Shown here in pieces: positions 24,359-34,673 of a DNA stretch of 64,000 nucleotides. A program made the position numbers and the translations under genes. Within the stretch, counting starts at the first letter, position 1, and every line of letters starts with the position of its first letter. The DNA comes from Histoplasma ohiense (Eukaryota; Ascomycota; Eurotiomycetes; Onygenales; Ajellomycetaceae), in assembly GCA_017607445.1 (NCBI GenBank), contig JAEVHH010000001.1, positions 4,836,001-4,900,000 on the forward strand, written 5' to 3'. The notes under the pieces were generated by a model, which saw only the letters and a program-made list of their open reading frames with translations, was not told where the DNA came from and ran no database searches.

Positions 24359-25359
24359 ATGCTCGCCCACCTCCCACCCCATCCACATCCACATCCACAT
24401 CCACAATCGCAATCGCCCTTTCTTCTCCAACTACCTCTCAAACAACAGCAACTCTACCACCCCCACCTACATCACCTACATAAATCTCTTCCTCCAACTT
24501 CTTCTTCAGACTTGCCTGACGACGGCGAGAGTGTTGCCCAATACAAGGCTTTTCGCCACCGACTACATACGCCTTCCTCTTCGCAAGACTCCTCCTTCGC
24601 CAAGCTGCCTGAAGCCCAACAGCAGCTCCAGCACCAACTGCAGGAACTGGAGCAGGCGCAAGGGCTGCAGTACTATTGCGCACCTCCCCTCACTCCCGCG
24701 CCCTCGCATTCGCAGCCTCCTTCTTTCCCCTCGTCGTCGCCGCCACCCAGTTCAGCTGCCGCCTCCCCCACGTACTCGTCTGCCGCTTTCTCCGCCCAGA
24801 ACTCTCCTTCCACGGACTTCTGCTCCTCCTTCCAGGATTCCGGCGTTGTGTCTATGCCGGAAACCTCTTTCTCTCCCCCGGCTGGCTTGTCGCACACTCC
24901 TCCGGTCAGAATCATACATAACTCGTCTCCTCCCTTCGGGGGCTCGGTCTATGATCCAGATCACTTTCCATCCATGCTTTTGCAAAACAGCCTCCCCCTC
25001 GGTAGCAATCTTTGGAACAACTTCGTAGACCCTACCAAGTTCGAACCTCTACCCACTGCACAACGACCACCTCGTCGTGCCCTCTACAACCAATACCAGC
25101 ACCACGGAGCTGTCTCGGAGTCATCGGCTCTCCCGAACACTACTACCCTGTCGCCATCCAACCCTCCTGTCTCGTCATACCCTGCTTCCTCTGTCAACTG
25201 TCCAGATCAACCACCTCATGACTACCAGCAGTCAGAGGTAGAACTGGCCATGAGAAGAGGTATTCTGGAACAACAACAACAGCAACAGCAGCATCAACAA
25301 CAACAACAGCAACAACAGCAACAACAGCAACAACAGCAGCAACAACAGCAACAACAACG

Positions 25360-25390
<31 letters not shown>

Positions 25391-26908
25391 CAAGCAGCGG
25401 AGGATGACAAATCGTTTCCTTTATCTGTTCCTCCTTCAGTGTCCACATTGAGTCACAACTCTCCGGTAACACCTCACGCGACTTACTCCGAAGACTTCGA
25501 AGATGGTTCTAAGCCCATGTCACATGGTGAGGGCACATATCCCGACGTCGATAAGTGGATGGATGATTACTTACGTTTTGATGACCGTGTAGATTTCAGT
25601 GACCACAGCAGCACTCCGATGGGCGTTCCAAAGTTGACTAGGACCATCTCTGACATCTATCAAGACGAATTATATAACCCGAACGCTTCTACCACGCCAA
25701 AGCCATCCATGCAATTCTCTACCCAAAACGCGAAGATGTATTCTCCTTACCATCGCAATATCATTACAGACCGGATACAGGCTGCGCACCAAGGCCATAT
25801 CTCTGACCAATCGCAATCCCGCTCGACGTCAGCAGCGCGCCACCGGTCCCCATGGAGAGATAACTCCCCGTTCTTGCACGAGCAAGCTGCATTTAACGAT
25901 GCACAGATGTCGCAGTCTCAACCTTTTCCGGATCAATTGAATCTTGCCGCCCAACAGCAATCAAATATGTTGATGGGCCCGGCACAGCCGGAACCAAAAA
26001 CCATCTCGCCCAAGGACGCGTTACTTGAGTACAATGAGTCTCCGGACGATGCGAACATGTCGCTGTTCCCGTCGCAGCCTGAAGCTTCTCAGTATCGCGT
26101 GTCGCCAATGGGCAACTCTGCCACCTTCCATATTCCACATATGGAGCAATACGCAAACCAATATGACCAACACAAAAACAATATGCCGCAGCAGTTTGGC
26201 TACATTCAGCAGCAGCAGATCCCTCTCCAGCTCTCGGGCCAGCAACAACATCAACACCAGCCGCAGCCATCGCAACCGCAACAGCGACAACAGGCCCGTC
26301 GGGCGCATCCGCCTCAAGGCCAACGGGAAAATAACCTTGTCCACCACACGCCTGAATTCCCACGTCAACTGCCGTCTATGGACTCTACGTCCAGCGACAC
26401 GAACACATCTGCGAGCAACAGATCGCCTTTAAGAGCAGCGCCAACATCGAACCCCACTGGTGAACCTGCCAAGCGACCGGATGATACTTCCTCTGATGGG
26501 GGCACATACAGCTGCACCTACCACGGATGCATTCTACGCTTCGAGACACCTGCGAAACTACAAAAACACAAGCGGGAAGCCCATCGCCAGACGACCCCTG
26601 GGTCACACGCAATGGTGCGCGATTCGTCAGCCGGTTCTCTGGCAATGCGCAACTCCCAGGCGGGACCTCACCGCTGCGAGCGCATCAATCCAGCTACGGG
26701 CAAACCTTGCAGCTCTGTCTTCTCCCGCCCCTACGATCTTACGAGACATGAGGATACGATCCACAACTCCCGGAAGCAGAAGGTGCGGTGCCATCTATGT
26801 ACAGAGGAAAAGACATTCTCCCGCAACGATGCCCTGACACGGCACATGCGGGTTGTCCACCCGGAAGTCGATTGGCCAGGCAAGCAGAAACGCAAGTCAA
26901 GGGATTGA
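24359..26908 (+). CDS. RPN4: RPN4-like C2H2 transcription factor
   Basis: Likely orthologue of Rpn4, the nuclear activator of proteasome genes in yeast. Single frame, 849 aa. The C-terminus carries three C2H2-type fingers starting at Cys719 (CxxxxC), Cys773 and Cys811. The second, with the long loop INPATGKPCSSVFSRPYDLTRHE, and the third, KTFSRNDALTRHM, match the characteristic tail of yeast Rpn4 (CNAKFSRPYDLTRH, KTFSRLDALTRH). The rest is low in hydrophobic residues and rich in Ser, Pro and Gln, with a His-Pro repeat near residues 7-15 and a 41-codon Gln tract at 305-345 interrupted by one His and one Arg. An acidic segment, DVDKWMDDYLRFDDRVDF, near residue 395 could be an activation or degron region. 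The start is the first ATG of the frame; the N-terminus is poorly constrained and a spliced alternative is possible. Long non-coding flanks fit a highly regulated gene. Confidence 0.82.
25271..25393 (+). repeat. CAA/CAG tract encoding poly-Gln in RPN4
   Basis: 41 codons, almost all CAA or CAG, with one CAT and one CGG. Mixed codons would slow but not prevent length change. Confidence 0.95.
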
Positions 26909-28478
26909 AGGGAGAATTCAACCAACCAGGCCTTGTATGCCTTTCACCCTTGACTATGCTTTTTTCTCTCCTCTTCTTTTTTTTTTTTTCCCCCGAGAGC
27001 ACACTATTTTTCAAGGAAAAACGCAGGAAAACAAAAACAAGACGCAATTCCCCACTAATCCTTAGCACAACTTGCGCTGCCATTTCCATCCAAGCTTACG
27101 CTTCCGAAAGGAAAGCCCCGAGGAAAGCTTACGTTATGCAATGCATCATGTGTTGCGCGCGCTGTTTTTCGGTGAGGAAGCCGGCGCGACCACGCAAGCC
27201 CGAAACATCGAAAAAGCAGAACAAGCTGGAGAAGGAGCTAAGGCACGATGACGCCAGCCGCCAAGACGAGTTATGACGGACGCCAAGACGTATGACCCAA
27301 CTTATCCGGCAACGTTCCCGGGACATGGCGGCCCAATAAGACGGCAGCAATTGGCATTATCAAATTCCTATTCGGGATTTGTCTGCTTACAAAACCGGTA
27401 CCTTTTTGGGACCCACTCTTCCCAAAGGGGGAAGGTGTCATCCATATGCATCACAGTGACGTCAGTTATGCCATGCTTGGAAGCCGGACCCGCGCATTTG
27501 TACAGCGTCAGAGGGTTAAGCGCAAGGCCCAGCCCCAACAGGCTTGCACAGCCATACGTCGCGGCTGTGTTGCGCGTTTGTTTGTTGAATGTTTCTTGTT
27601 TCTTCCCATCAATTTCCATTCGGCCGATGGCCGGCATTGCACGGTTCTTGGGTTGAGTCTCTGTTTGTTTGTTTGTTCTAGAACTTTTTTTTCCTTCTTT
27701 TTTCTTCTTATTTTTTTCTTTTGGTTTTTGGTTTTTAGGTTTTCAGTTTTCGATTCTACCAAGGAAAGATCAACAACCTCGTTCAATTCTTTTTTTCACT
27801 TTATGAAACAACGAAAACGTCAATCTCTGGATGATTGAGGAATTATACGATTTTTTTAATATATATTTCTTTTGTTTGCCGCCTAGCATTGCATTGCATT
27901 GGAGTGGATCTGGTATGGATTGGCATGGGTTAAAAATTGGGGTGGTGTTTTTTTGGCTTTTTTTTTTTTTTTTAATTTTTTGGGTTAGTCATTTTTCCCT
28001 TTCATGTTGTGGAAATCAACGCATGATGAATGAAGCAAGCAAGCATTATTTTAAGTGTGATGAAGCATGAAATGAAGCATTAGGCATTCAATGGTCTTTT
28101 TTTTGCATTTTGATTTCCATTTTCTTTGCTCAGAAGAATAATTAGTTGTTATTTTTATATCTTCATTATTATTTTTCTTCACTCTTATTTTGTGATTTTT
28201 TTTCTCTCTTAGTGTATGCCTCGTTGCGGAGCACGCCAACAAACGATTTTCTTTTCTTTTTAACTTGGCTATATATCAAATGGATAGGGGGTACCTTTTT
28301 TGTGACTTCTTGATTTATAATTTTGGAATTGGGGGTTTTTATTATTAGAATTTATTTTTCATCGTTGTATTTTGCATTTGAATTGCGTTCTTCTTTTTTT
28401 TTTTTTTTTCTTTCCCCGTCCCCCCTGAGTCCTTGCCACTGTATTTGTTGTATATTATTGCTATTGGTTACGAGGAAC

Positions 28479-28502
28479 GGCCACGGCCACGGCCACGGCC
28501 AC
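28479..28502. repeat. (GGCCAC)4 hexanucleotide repeat
   Basis: Four exact GGCCAC copies, strikingly GC-rich within AT-rich surroundings. Confidence 0.9.
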
Positions 28503-29376
28503 TATTGTATATGTATGTATAGTATATACATACATTAATTATAACTAATGCGTTGATCACTTTCCCTCTTTGGTTTTCGGTCAGCCTAGTAGTTAACAAA
28601 TAGTCCAGTATAAATAAAATAATATATATATATATATGCAATATACTGTACATACATACATGCCTGGCTGCTCTCTCTCCTGAACCTTTTATTTATTGAT
28701 TTTTCATTCTGATATCATGCTCTCCTCCTCCCCATCACCTCCCCTCCCCTGTCCCCTGCCCCCTTTCCGTTTGGCCTGTTCAGTGGGAGCCGGCGTGGGA
28801 AGTTGGGGTTGGGGGATCCGGGGGGTTTGGTCGTGGGTTTGGAGAAGGTGAAGAAGTTGAGGAAGGGAGAGATGAAATTAAATAAAAAATAAATAAATAA
28901 ATAAATAAATAAATAAAAATAAAAAAGGGTTTTAAATTTGGATGGATTTCAAGTTTACTATATTATACTTGGGCGAGTTATCATAAGTAAGTATAATAGT
29001 AATATAATAGATAGATGATGTCGTGGACCTGAAGGAGGTAAGGAATGTAATGGACATGTCCCTATCACTTCTTCCGCCATATATATATATATACTTCACC
29101 ACATCATCTCCGCAAGCTAATACTTAGCCGCCGTGCAGGGACACCAGGCAGGCTCCCTCGCAATTCTTCTCCCCTTAACCGGAACGCTTGAAAAAAAAAA
29201 AAAAAAAAAAATCGTGCGGATCGTAAACAGCTCCGGGAAAAACTACGGTATATGTATGATATGAGAGACAACTATGTGAGTTCGCTGCTGCCAAATCCCT
29301 AGAAATAAGCATAAACATTTCCTTTTGAAGACCACACGATCATCTGTCTCACAAGTTCCTTTTCGCAGTTTTCTTT

Positions 29377-29378
<2 letters not shown>

Positions 29379-29413
<35 letters not shown>
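29379..29413. repeat. Poly-T tract of about 35
   Basis: Uninterrupted T run downstream of ALG9. On the ALG9 (minus) strand it is poly-A, just beyond the stop. Length may be assembly-sensitive. Confidence 0.85.
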
Positions 29414-29416
<3 letters not shown>

Positions 29417-29637
29417 CAGTTCATGCAAGCTCCCGATCAAGTGGTTGCTTGCCAGGACTTCATACATATCCGTTTTGGCAAAACATGCAGCGTTGCGTGC
29501 CGTAGCCGAGGACGGACTGGGTACAGAAATACAGTTCCCCGCAGGCCGTGAGGCAACCAACCGATGGGCAAAACCCCTTTCAGTGATTATAAATTGATCC
29601 CTTGTGCGGAGTATTTTTTTTCTGGGGAAGTAAGTCA

Positions 29638-31605
29638 TCACGGGCTGGTATCAGGATTTCGTCGTCTAAGAAGACAATATCGTCCCCATTTGCGTTGGAA
29701 TCTCTCTGGAATGAAGGGGAGGTCGGGTATCCAAATTATTCGACCCAGGAGACTTGTTCTCTTGGTGTCAAGGAATTTCCTGCACGAAATCTCTTCCCAC
29801 GTGGATTTGTCGAGAACGTAGTTGGGCTGCAGGGCAGATACCTCGTCTCCTGGAAAGTATGAATCGACAAGGAAATTACACTGCGAGATATTCATCTGCT
29901 ACGAATTAGTGAATGTGGCATATTAGCGAACACAGTATATAGCGTATACTCACGTATTTCCCTGGGTCTTCTTGATTTTGGTCGTTCATCCCAGAGGGCA
30001 CCATCCACGTCCCTGGCCGTGGGCCTCGGCCGTCTGCTTCTGTGGTAAATTCGCCGGGAAGCAGTCCATTGAACTCACTTTTAATGAACTTGGCTCTTTT
30101 CTTGTCAGGCAAGAAGAATGATGATGGGAAACGGTACCACTCCTTTCCAAAGCACACATGATCCCCATGGGCTGCTATCTCGGGGTTTTCTAACGGCTGA
30201 AAAAGCTGAAGCGGAGCGCTGTATGCAGTAACAATCCCCAAAGTTCTTAGGAGACTTATATTCGTAGCAAGGAGCACAGGCATGAGAGCGATTGCGAGTT
30301 TCACCTTTCGTGGCACACGGCCAATAAATTCTTTGCGATTACTCGAACCGAGATAGGCGAGAATGTTGTGGAACGCAATTGCCGCGTTCAAAGCTAAGAA
30401 AGGATAGGCCGCGTACATGAAGCGTTCTTCCTTATGAGGCTGGATCGTAAATATACCTAACCATATGTAAAAGGGCAAAAGCAAGGCTACCGTTCGCAGT
30501 ATCGTTTGCTTGGACGTATCGCGTGGTCGGAAGACTGTTTGTAAAATGAGGAGAGGGGCAGCGGAAAGTGCTAGCAGAAACCATATGTTGAAATTGAGCA
30601 GCAAATTTCGAAAATAAAATGTCCAATGTTCGGTTCCGAAAATATTGGGGCCCTTGTTGCTGCCACCAAACACGTTATATGATACGATATTCCACGGAAC
30701 GACGACGAGTTTTCGGTAAAAGAAGCTATCAGTCACAACCTCGAGAACCTGCTATTATCAGTACGGACATGTAAGTTAGTCTTTGAAAAATAGCTTACTA
30801 AAACTATCAGACACTTTATGACACCCTCAGTAAATCGAATTAAGGTTCGGTGTAGAAATTCGAAAACGTATCCAATAAGAACCTCCTCTAATAAAAAGGA
30901 TACCACAAGAGCGCCGGCAAATGGCCATCCGACGATAGCTCCAATGCCGAACCACATAATACCACGACCTGTGTTTAGACCTCCGCGCCAGTCCATGAAC
31001 GCAGAGATGCCGAGCATCGAGGTGTACATCGTAAAGCTGGATGGTAGCATTGCAGTGGATGCATGGAACATCCCGGGACTGAATACCATGATCGTGACGA
31101 AGATGACTCCAATTCGCGGATGGAGTGTTCGTGAGATGGCCGCGAATATCCTCGTTTCGCAAGCCGCGCATATGAATGCAAGCGCCATTCTGACAAAATA
31201 GAACTGTGCTGTTTTCGATTGCGTAACGAGAGTAGATATCTTGGCTATGCCAGCATGGAGGGAGACGTAGAGCCAGCTACGAATGGAGTACTCAGGAGAG
31301 TACTCCCAAGTCTGGAGACCATACCCATGGACTAGGTAGTGTGTTGGCTCCCAGTAGTTGAAGACCTCATCGCAGTCTTGTATGGGTGCAAGGGAGGCTG
31401 CGAGTGTGTTTGCGAGCAGGAATGCGTAGAAGCCGACGTTTAATGGAATAAAGAACGGATTCGGAGCTGGCCTATACCACTGTATGGTTAGCCGACGCCT
31501 GTGCGATTGTGATAGCGTTACATACTTGGGGCTGCTCTTTGAGGCTCCTTCCACAGAGCTTTCATAACTGTAAGAACCAGCTAACTGGCTCTGTTTGGAA
31601 GGCAT
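29638..31605 (-). CDS. ALG9: Alpha-1,2-mannosyltransferase Alg9
   Basis: ER-membrane GT-C glycosyltransferase that adds alpha-1,2-mannoses from dolichol-phosphate-mannose to the lumenal lipid-linked oligosaccharide in N-glycan assembly. Three exons on the minus strand: 31605-30799, 30751-29954 and 29898-29638, giving 621 aa. The family signature is clear: IQDCDEVFNYWEPTHYL at about residues 75-91 (acidic GT-C loop motif), then HGYGLQTWEYSPEYSIRSW. Several hydrophobic helices follow, then the Alg9-specific C-terminal region with FPSSFFLPDKKRAKF in exon 2 and NYVLDKSTWE and LLGRIIWIPDLP in exon 3. Introns are 47 and 55 bp with GTAAGC and GTGAGT donors, both phase 0. The ATG at 31605 is used because the frame upstream opens only with GTG. 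The acceptor of exon 3 could be three bases downstream. Divergent from NAF1. Confidence 0.92.
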
Positions 31606-31903
31606 TTTTACTGGGCGCACATTGGAGGATATTTATTCCTGAAGGAAGAAGAAGAAGAAGAAGAAGAAGAAGAAGAAGAAGAAGAAGAAGAAGAAGAAGA
31701 AGAAGAAGAAGAAATATAATATCCGATTTCCTGGCTAGCTTCCGTTTGAAGCTCCTACGGTGGCCCGGTTCCCCCAGGTGTGCAGATGCATATTTTCAAT
31801 AAAAAGATTCGGCTTCTATTTTGGCAGAGAGAAATGCTGCTGAAATATCCCCGAACAAAAACTCACCAAGTTTTCTACCTGTCGCATTTTACAAGCATAA
31901 GGG
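31606..31903. promoter_or_regulatory. ALG9/NAF1 divergent promoter with (GAA)n
   Basis: 298 bp between two start codons, so both promoters must lie here or overlap the genes. It contains 23 tandem GAA units at 31645-31713, starting 40 bp from the ALG9 ATG; read on the ALG9 strand this is a (TTC)n pyrimidine tract in the likely leader or core promoter. Confidence 0.75.
31645..31713. repeat. (GAA)23 trinucleotide repeat
   Basis: 69 bp of uninterrupted GAA/TTC. All-purine on one strand, so it has triplex-forming potential. Confidence 0.95.
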
Positions 31904-34012
31904 ATGGCAGACGTACCGTCAGCGGATTGTATATTGTCTGGAGATAATAAGCATCATCCTTCGAAACGGCCTTGTCTTGACCCGGCGTCGAACAGGATGG
32001 AGCCCGGAGGAGCGCCGGTAGAGGATGAGGGAAGCGATTTTTACACGCCTATAAATGGAGGAACACCAGTCCCTACCGCGCAGAATAGCCTCGCAGAAGA
32101 TAATAACCACATCATTCCGCCTGCGCTGCCGAAAACTGCGCCCGCAATACCTGGGCTGACCTTTTTGTATGAGACAACTGCTGCTGCGGAGTCCCAAACG
32201 GTTGAAGGTTCTGGCCATAGTGACGCCGTTGAAAAGACAAGCTCTTTGGATAGAGCCTGTGAACTGGGCATGTCGCAAGAATTGGATAAACAAGTCCCTG
32301 CTCCGAACGATGTAGAAATGAGAACGGCAAGCCCAGAGGATCAGCATCGCCAAGGAGAACATCAGAGCCGGAGCCATACAGCCCCAGAAGAATCTGAGAA
32401 CGATATCCCTTCCGTTCCGGAGGTTAGCAAGGAGTCGATTCCGCCAACGCATAATGGAGTGCTGGGAAATCCTCATGCCGGAGGGTCTGAAATTGGCTCC
32501 GATAATAGTGAAAACCCGGAGTGGGAAATTGACTCTTCACCATATGAGTCCTCTTCCTCAGATTCCTCCTCTGATAGCAGCGATGATGATGGCGATAGCA
32601 GCGACGACTATGACTTATTAGACCCTGAAGAGCAAGCGCGTATATTAATGGCTGCGGAGGGTGGTTCCGATGATGAGGGAGATGAAAAGCACAAGGGGGC
32701 CCATATTAGAACTGCGAATGAAAAGCCAGAGGAGATAGTGCCGAAGCCCGACATTACCGTCACGCCTGAGATGAAGGTAGAAGTTCTGGGTAATGTGGAG
32801 ACAATTGTTGAAAACGTGGTCTTAATCAAGGCAAATATATCTGGGGAATACCAAGTGCTGGAGAGCGGCTCCGTTCTCTGCCTTGCTGACCTCAGTGTCA
32901 TTGGCATGGTATCGGAAACCCTTGGAAGAGTGGAGCAACCACGATATACAGTTCGATTCCCGAACGAGGAATCGATAAAAGAAGCAAAATTGGACAAGGG
33001 CACGCCGGTTTTCTACGTTGTGGATCACTCTACATTCGTTTTCACACAGCCTTTGAAGGGACTGAAGGGCAGTGATGCATCTAATTTCCACGATGAGGAG
33101 GTTGGCGAGGAGGAGATCGAGTTCTCTGACGACGAGGCGGAGGCTCAATACAAGCGGCAGCTCAAACAGAAACGTCAAGGAAAGAAGGATGGGCACCGTG
33201 ATGCTAACGGACACGGGAAACAGAGAAGAGATCGATTGGGTCCTTCTGGAGTTCGGAGTTCGGAGATAAACTATGACGATATTAACACGGAAGATGGTTA
33301 TACCCCGTTGTCTCGGCCAAAGAATTTTCATGAAATGATAGGTCATACAGAAGCGCCCACGGAGGAATCGCACCTACGCAATCAATTTGCAGAAAGGCAT
33401 TCTAGAGGGGGAAGAGGCAGGGGTAGAGGCAGAGGCAGTGATCGAGGGGAGCGAGGGCGCGGGAGAGGCGGCAGCTACAAGAAGCACGGAGATGATCGCC
33501 AACCTCAGCAGTCGCAAAATCATCCCGAACAGCCGCAACGGCAGCAGCAAGAAACATCACAGCATACCTACCCTAGACAGTCTGCTGAATTCACACAGGC
33601 GTTCTACCAAGCCCAGAATCTTTCTCAACAGCACTCCGTGCCTTATAACTCGTCTTCATATCCTCATCAAACTTCCCAACAAAATCAAACTTCCCAGGTG
33701 TTCAACACCAATCAAACCTTCTCCACCCCGGGTTTCTTGCCAACGCAGCAACAATATCTTTTTCAACCTCTTCACCAATCCCAATCCTCCTCTCCTTTTC
33801 CACCCCCCGGTTCCCATATCAACCCAGCATTCTTCCGCAATCTTCAACAGCAGCAACAGAATCCACCCTACCAACCACCTCAACCAGCTCAGCAGAGGCT
33901 ACAAAGCCAGTACTCATCCCAAGTGCCTACCACCCAGACATCGGCCGATACCTTCGCTGCCGCACAGGCCCAGCTGGATCTGCTAAGGAGGCTAAGTCGG
34001 AGTGGTTCATGA
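31904..34012 (+). CDS. NAF1: H/ACA snoRNP assembly factor Naf1
   Basis: Nuclear, non-core factor that helps assemble H/ACA ribonucleoproteins (pseudouridylation guides) and is replaced by Gar1 during maturation. Single exon, 702 aa. The N-terminal 200 residues are acidic and disordered, ending in a Ser/Asp run (SSDSSSDSSDDDGDSSDDYD) near residues 215-240. The Gar1/Naf1 core spans about 297-385, starting NVETIVENVVLIKANISGEY, with the typical VLCLADLSVIGMVSETLG and GTPVFYVVD strands. An acidic patch and basic stretch (KRQLKQKRQGKK) follow, then an RGG/RG box from about 501 to 525, then a Gln/Pro-rich tail to the end. This order is the usual fungal Naf1 layout. Divergent from ALG9 and convergent with PRP3. 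Confidence 0.92.
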   Translation: MADVPSADCILSGDNKHHPSKRPCLDPASNRMEPGGAPVEDEGSDFYTPINGGTPVPTAQNSLAEDNNHIIPPALPKTAPAIPGLTFLYETTAAAESQTVEGSGHSDAVEKTSSLDRACELGMSQELDKQVPAPNDVEMRTASPEDQHRQGEHQSRSHTAPEESENDIPSVPEVSKESIPPTHNGVLGNPHAGGSEIGSDNSENPEWEIDSSPYESSSSDSSSDSSDDDGDSSDDYDLLDPEEQARILMAAEGGSDDEGDEKHKGAHIRTANEKPEEIVPKPDITVTPEMKVEVLGNVETIVENVVLIKANISGEYQVLESGSVLCLADLSVIGMVSETLGRVEQPRYTVRFPNEESIKEAKLDKGTPVFYVVDHSTFVFTQPLKGLKGSDASNFHDEEVGEEEIEFSDDEAEAQYKRQLKQKRQGKKDGHRDANGHGKQRRDRLGPSGVRSSEINYDDINTEDGYTPLSRPKNFHEMIGHTEAPTEESHLRNQFAERHSRGGRGRGRGRGSDRGERGRGRGGSYKKHGDDRQPQQSQNHPEQPQRQQQETSQHTYPRQSAEFTQAFYQAQNLSQQHSVPYNSSSYPHQTSQQNQTSQVFNTNQTFSTPGFLPTQQQYLFQPLHQSQSSSPFPPPGSHINPAFFRNLQQQQQNPPYQPPQPAQQRLQSQYSSQVPTTQTSADTFAAAQAQLDLLRRLSRSGS

Positions 34013-34673
34013 CCAGTATCTGCTTTTGGACAGCGGCTTCTGTTATACTATGCAAAATTTTCATTTTCATTTTCATTCTTATCTTCTTTTTTCATTTGTC
34101 CCGAAATTGCTTATTCCCATTCGATATTGACTGCCTCTTTCTGTACTATATTGTTGCTACGTTGGGAATTTGGAAGATCTTTATACTCCTACCCTTAAAT
34201 GATTGCCGAGGTGGGATATGACTGGATATTCTTGAGAAAGATGAGAGAATGACACAAAAAGACTGGGAGTTTATTTATTTTCTAGGACCAAGAATGTGCA
34301 TGTCTGTTTTTACTTTTCCCTTTATGGTTTGTTTGGGTTGAGCTTTTCCATCTACTCTACCTGATTGCTGGTTTCTGCTTTTGTTCTTGTTAGAGTGGTT
34401 TACTCGAGATACCAGGTCGTTTTCATAATCTACGTACTACGTGGCTCAAGGTCAACGGTATATATATATATATTTTTAAAACAAACATAGTTGTGGATCT
34501 TGCATTTAGACAATTTTTCAAATAATGCGGTTATTCAAGGATAGGCCTTGAGTGGGTTTATCTGGGCCTTTGAAAGTGTGATATATCTCGAGCATATAAT
34601 GATACAAACCCGCTCAACGACAATTCGCTGAAATACAAATTGAGAAGGGAGATATCAAAATTTCACCCAGCAT
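34013..34673. other. NAF1/PRP3 convergent 3' region
   Basis: Non-coding interval between two stop codons. It is T-rich on the plus strand with a short TATATA run near 34460-34475. It presumably holds both 3' UTRs; no gene was seen. Confidence 0.6.

Larger units (their letters stand above)
26909..29637. other. AT-rich non-coding interval between RPN4 and ALG9
   Basis: About 2.7 kb between the RPN4 stop and the ALG9 stop, which are convergent, so it should hold both 3' UTRs. T-rich and A-rich runs dominate. Noted are a TGACGTCA site at 27457-27464, (GGCCAC)4 at 28479-28502, (AT)8 at 28622-28637, (AAAT)n at about 28888-28916, an A run near 29190-29210, and a T run of about 35 at 29379-29413. 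A 46-codon frame at 27136-27276 is discussed under findings. No gene could be supported. Confidence 0.55.

Noticed and set aside
24180..25028. 282-codon frame overlapping the start of the RPN4-like gene
   Set aside because: Out of frame with the zinc-finger protein; Ser/Pro/Arg/Leu-rich composition is what a shifted reading of the Pro/Ser/Gln-rich region gives.
31548..31612. Possible 46-bp intron near the ALG9 start (GTATGT...CTAAC...ACAG at about 31530-31485)
   Set aside because: The splice signals look good, but removing 46 bases breaks the frame into the conserved region, so the unspliced reading was kept.
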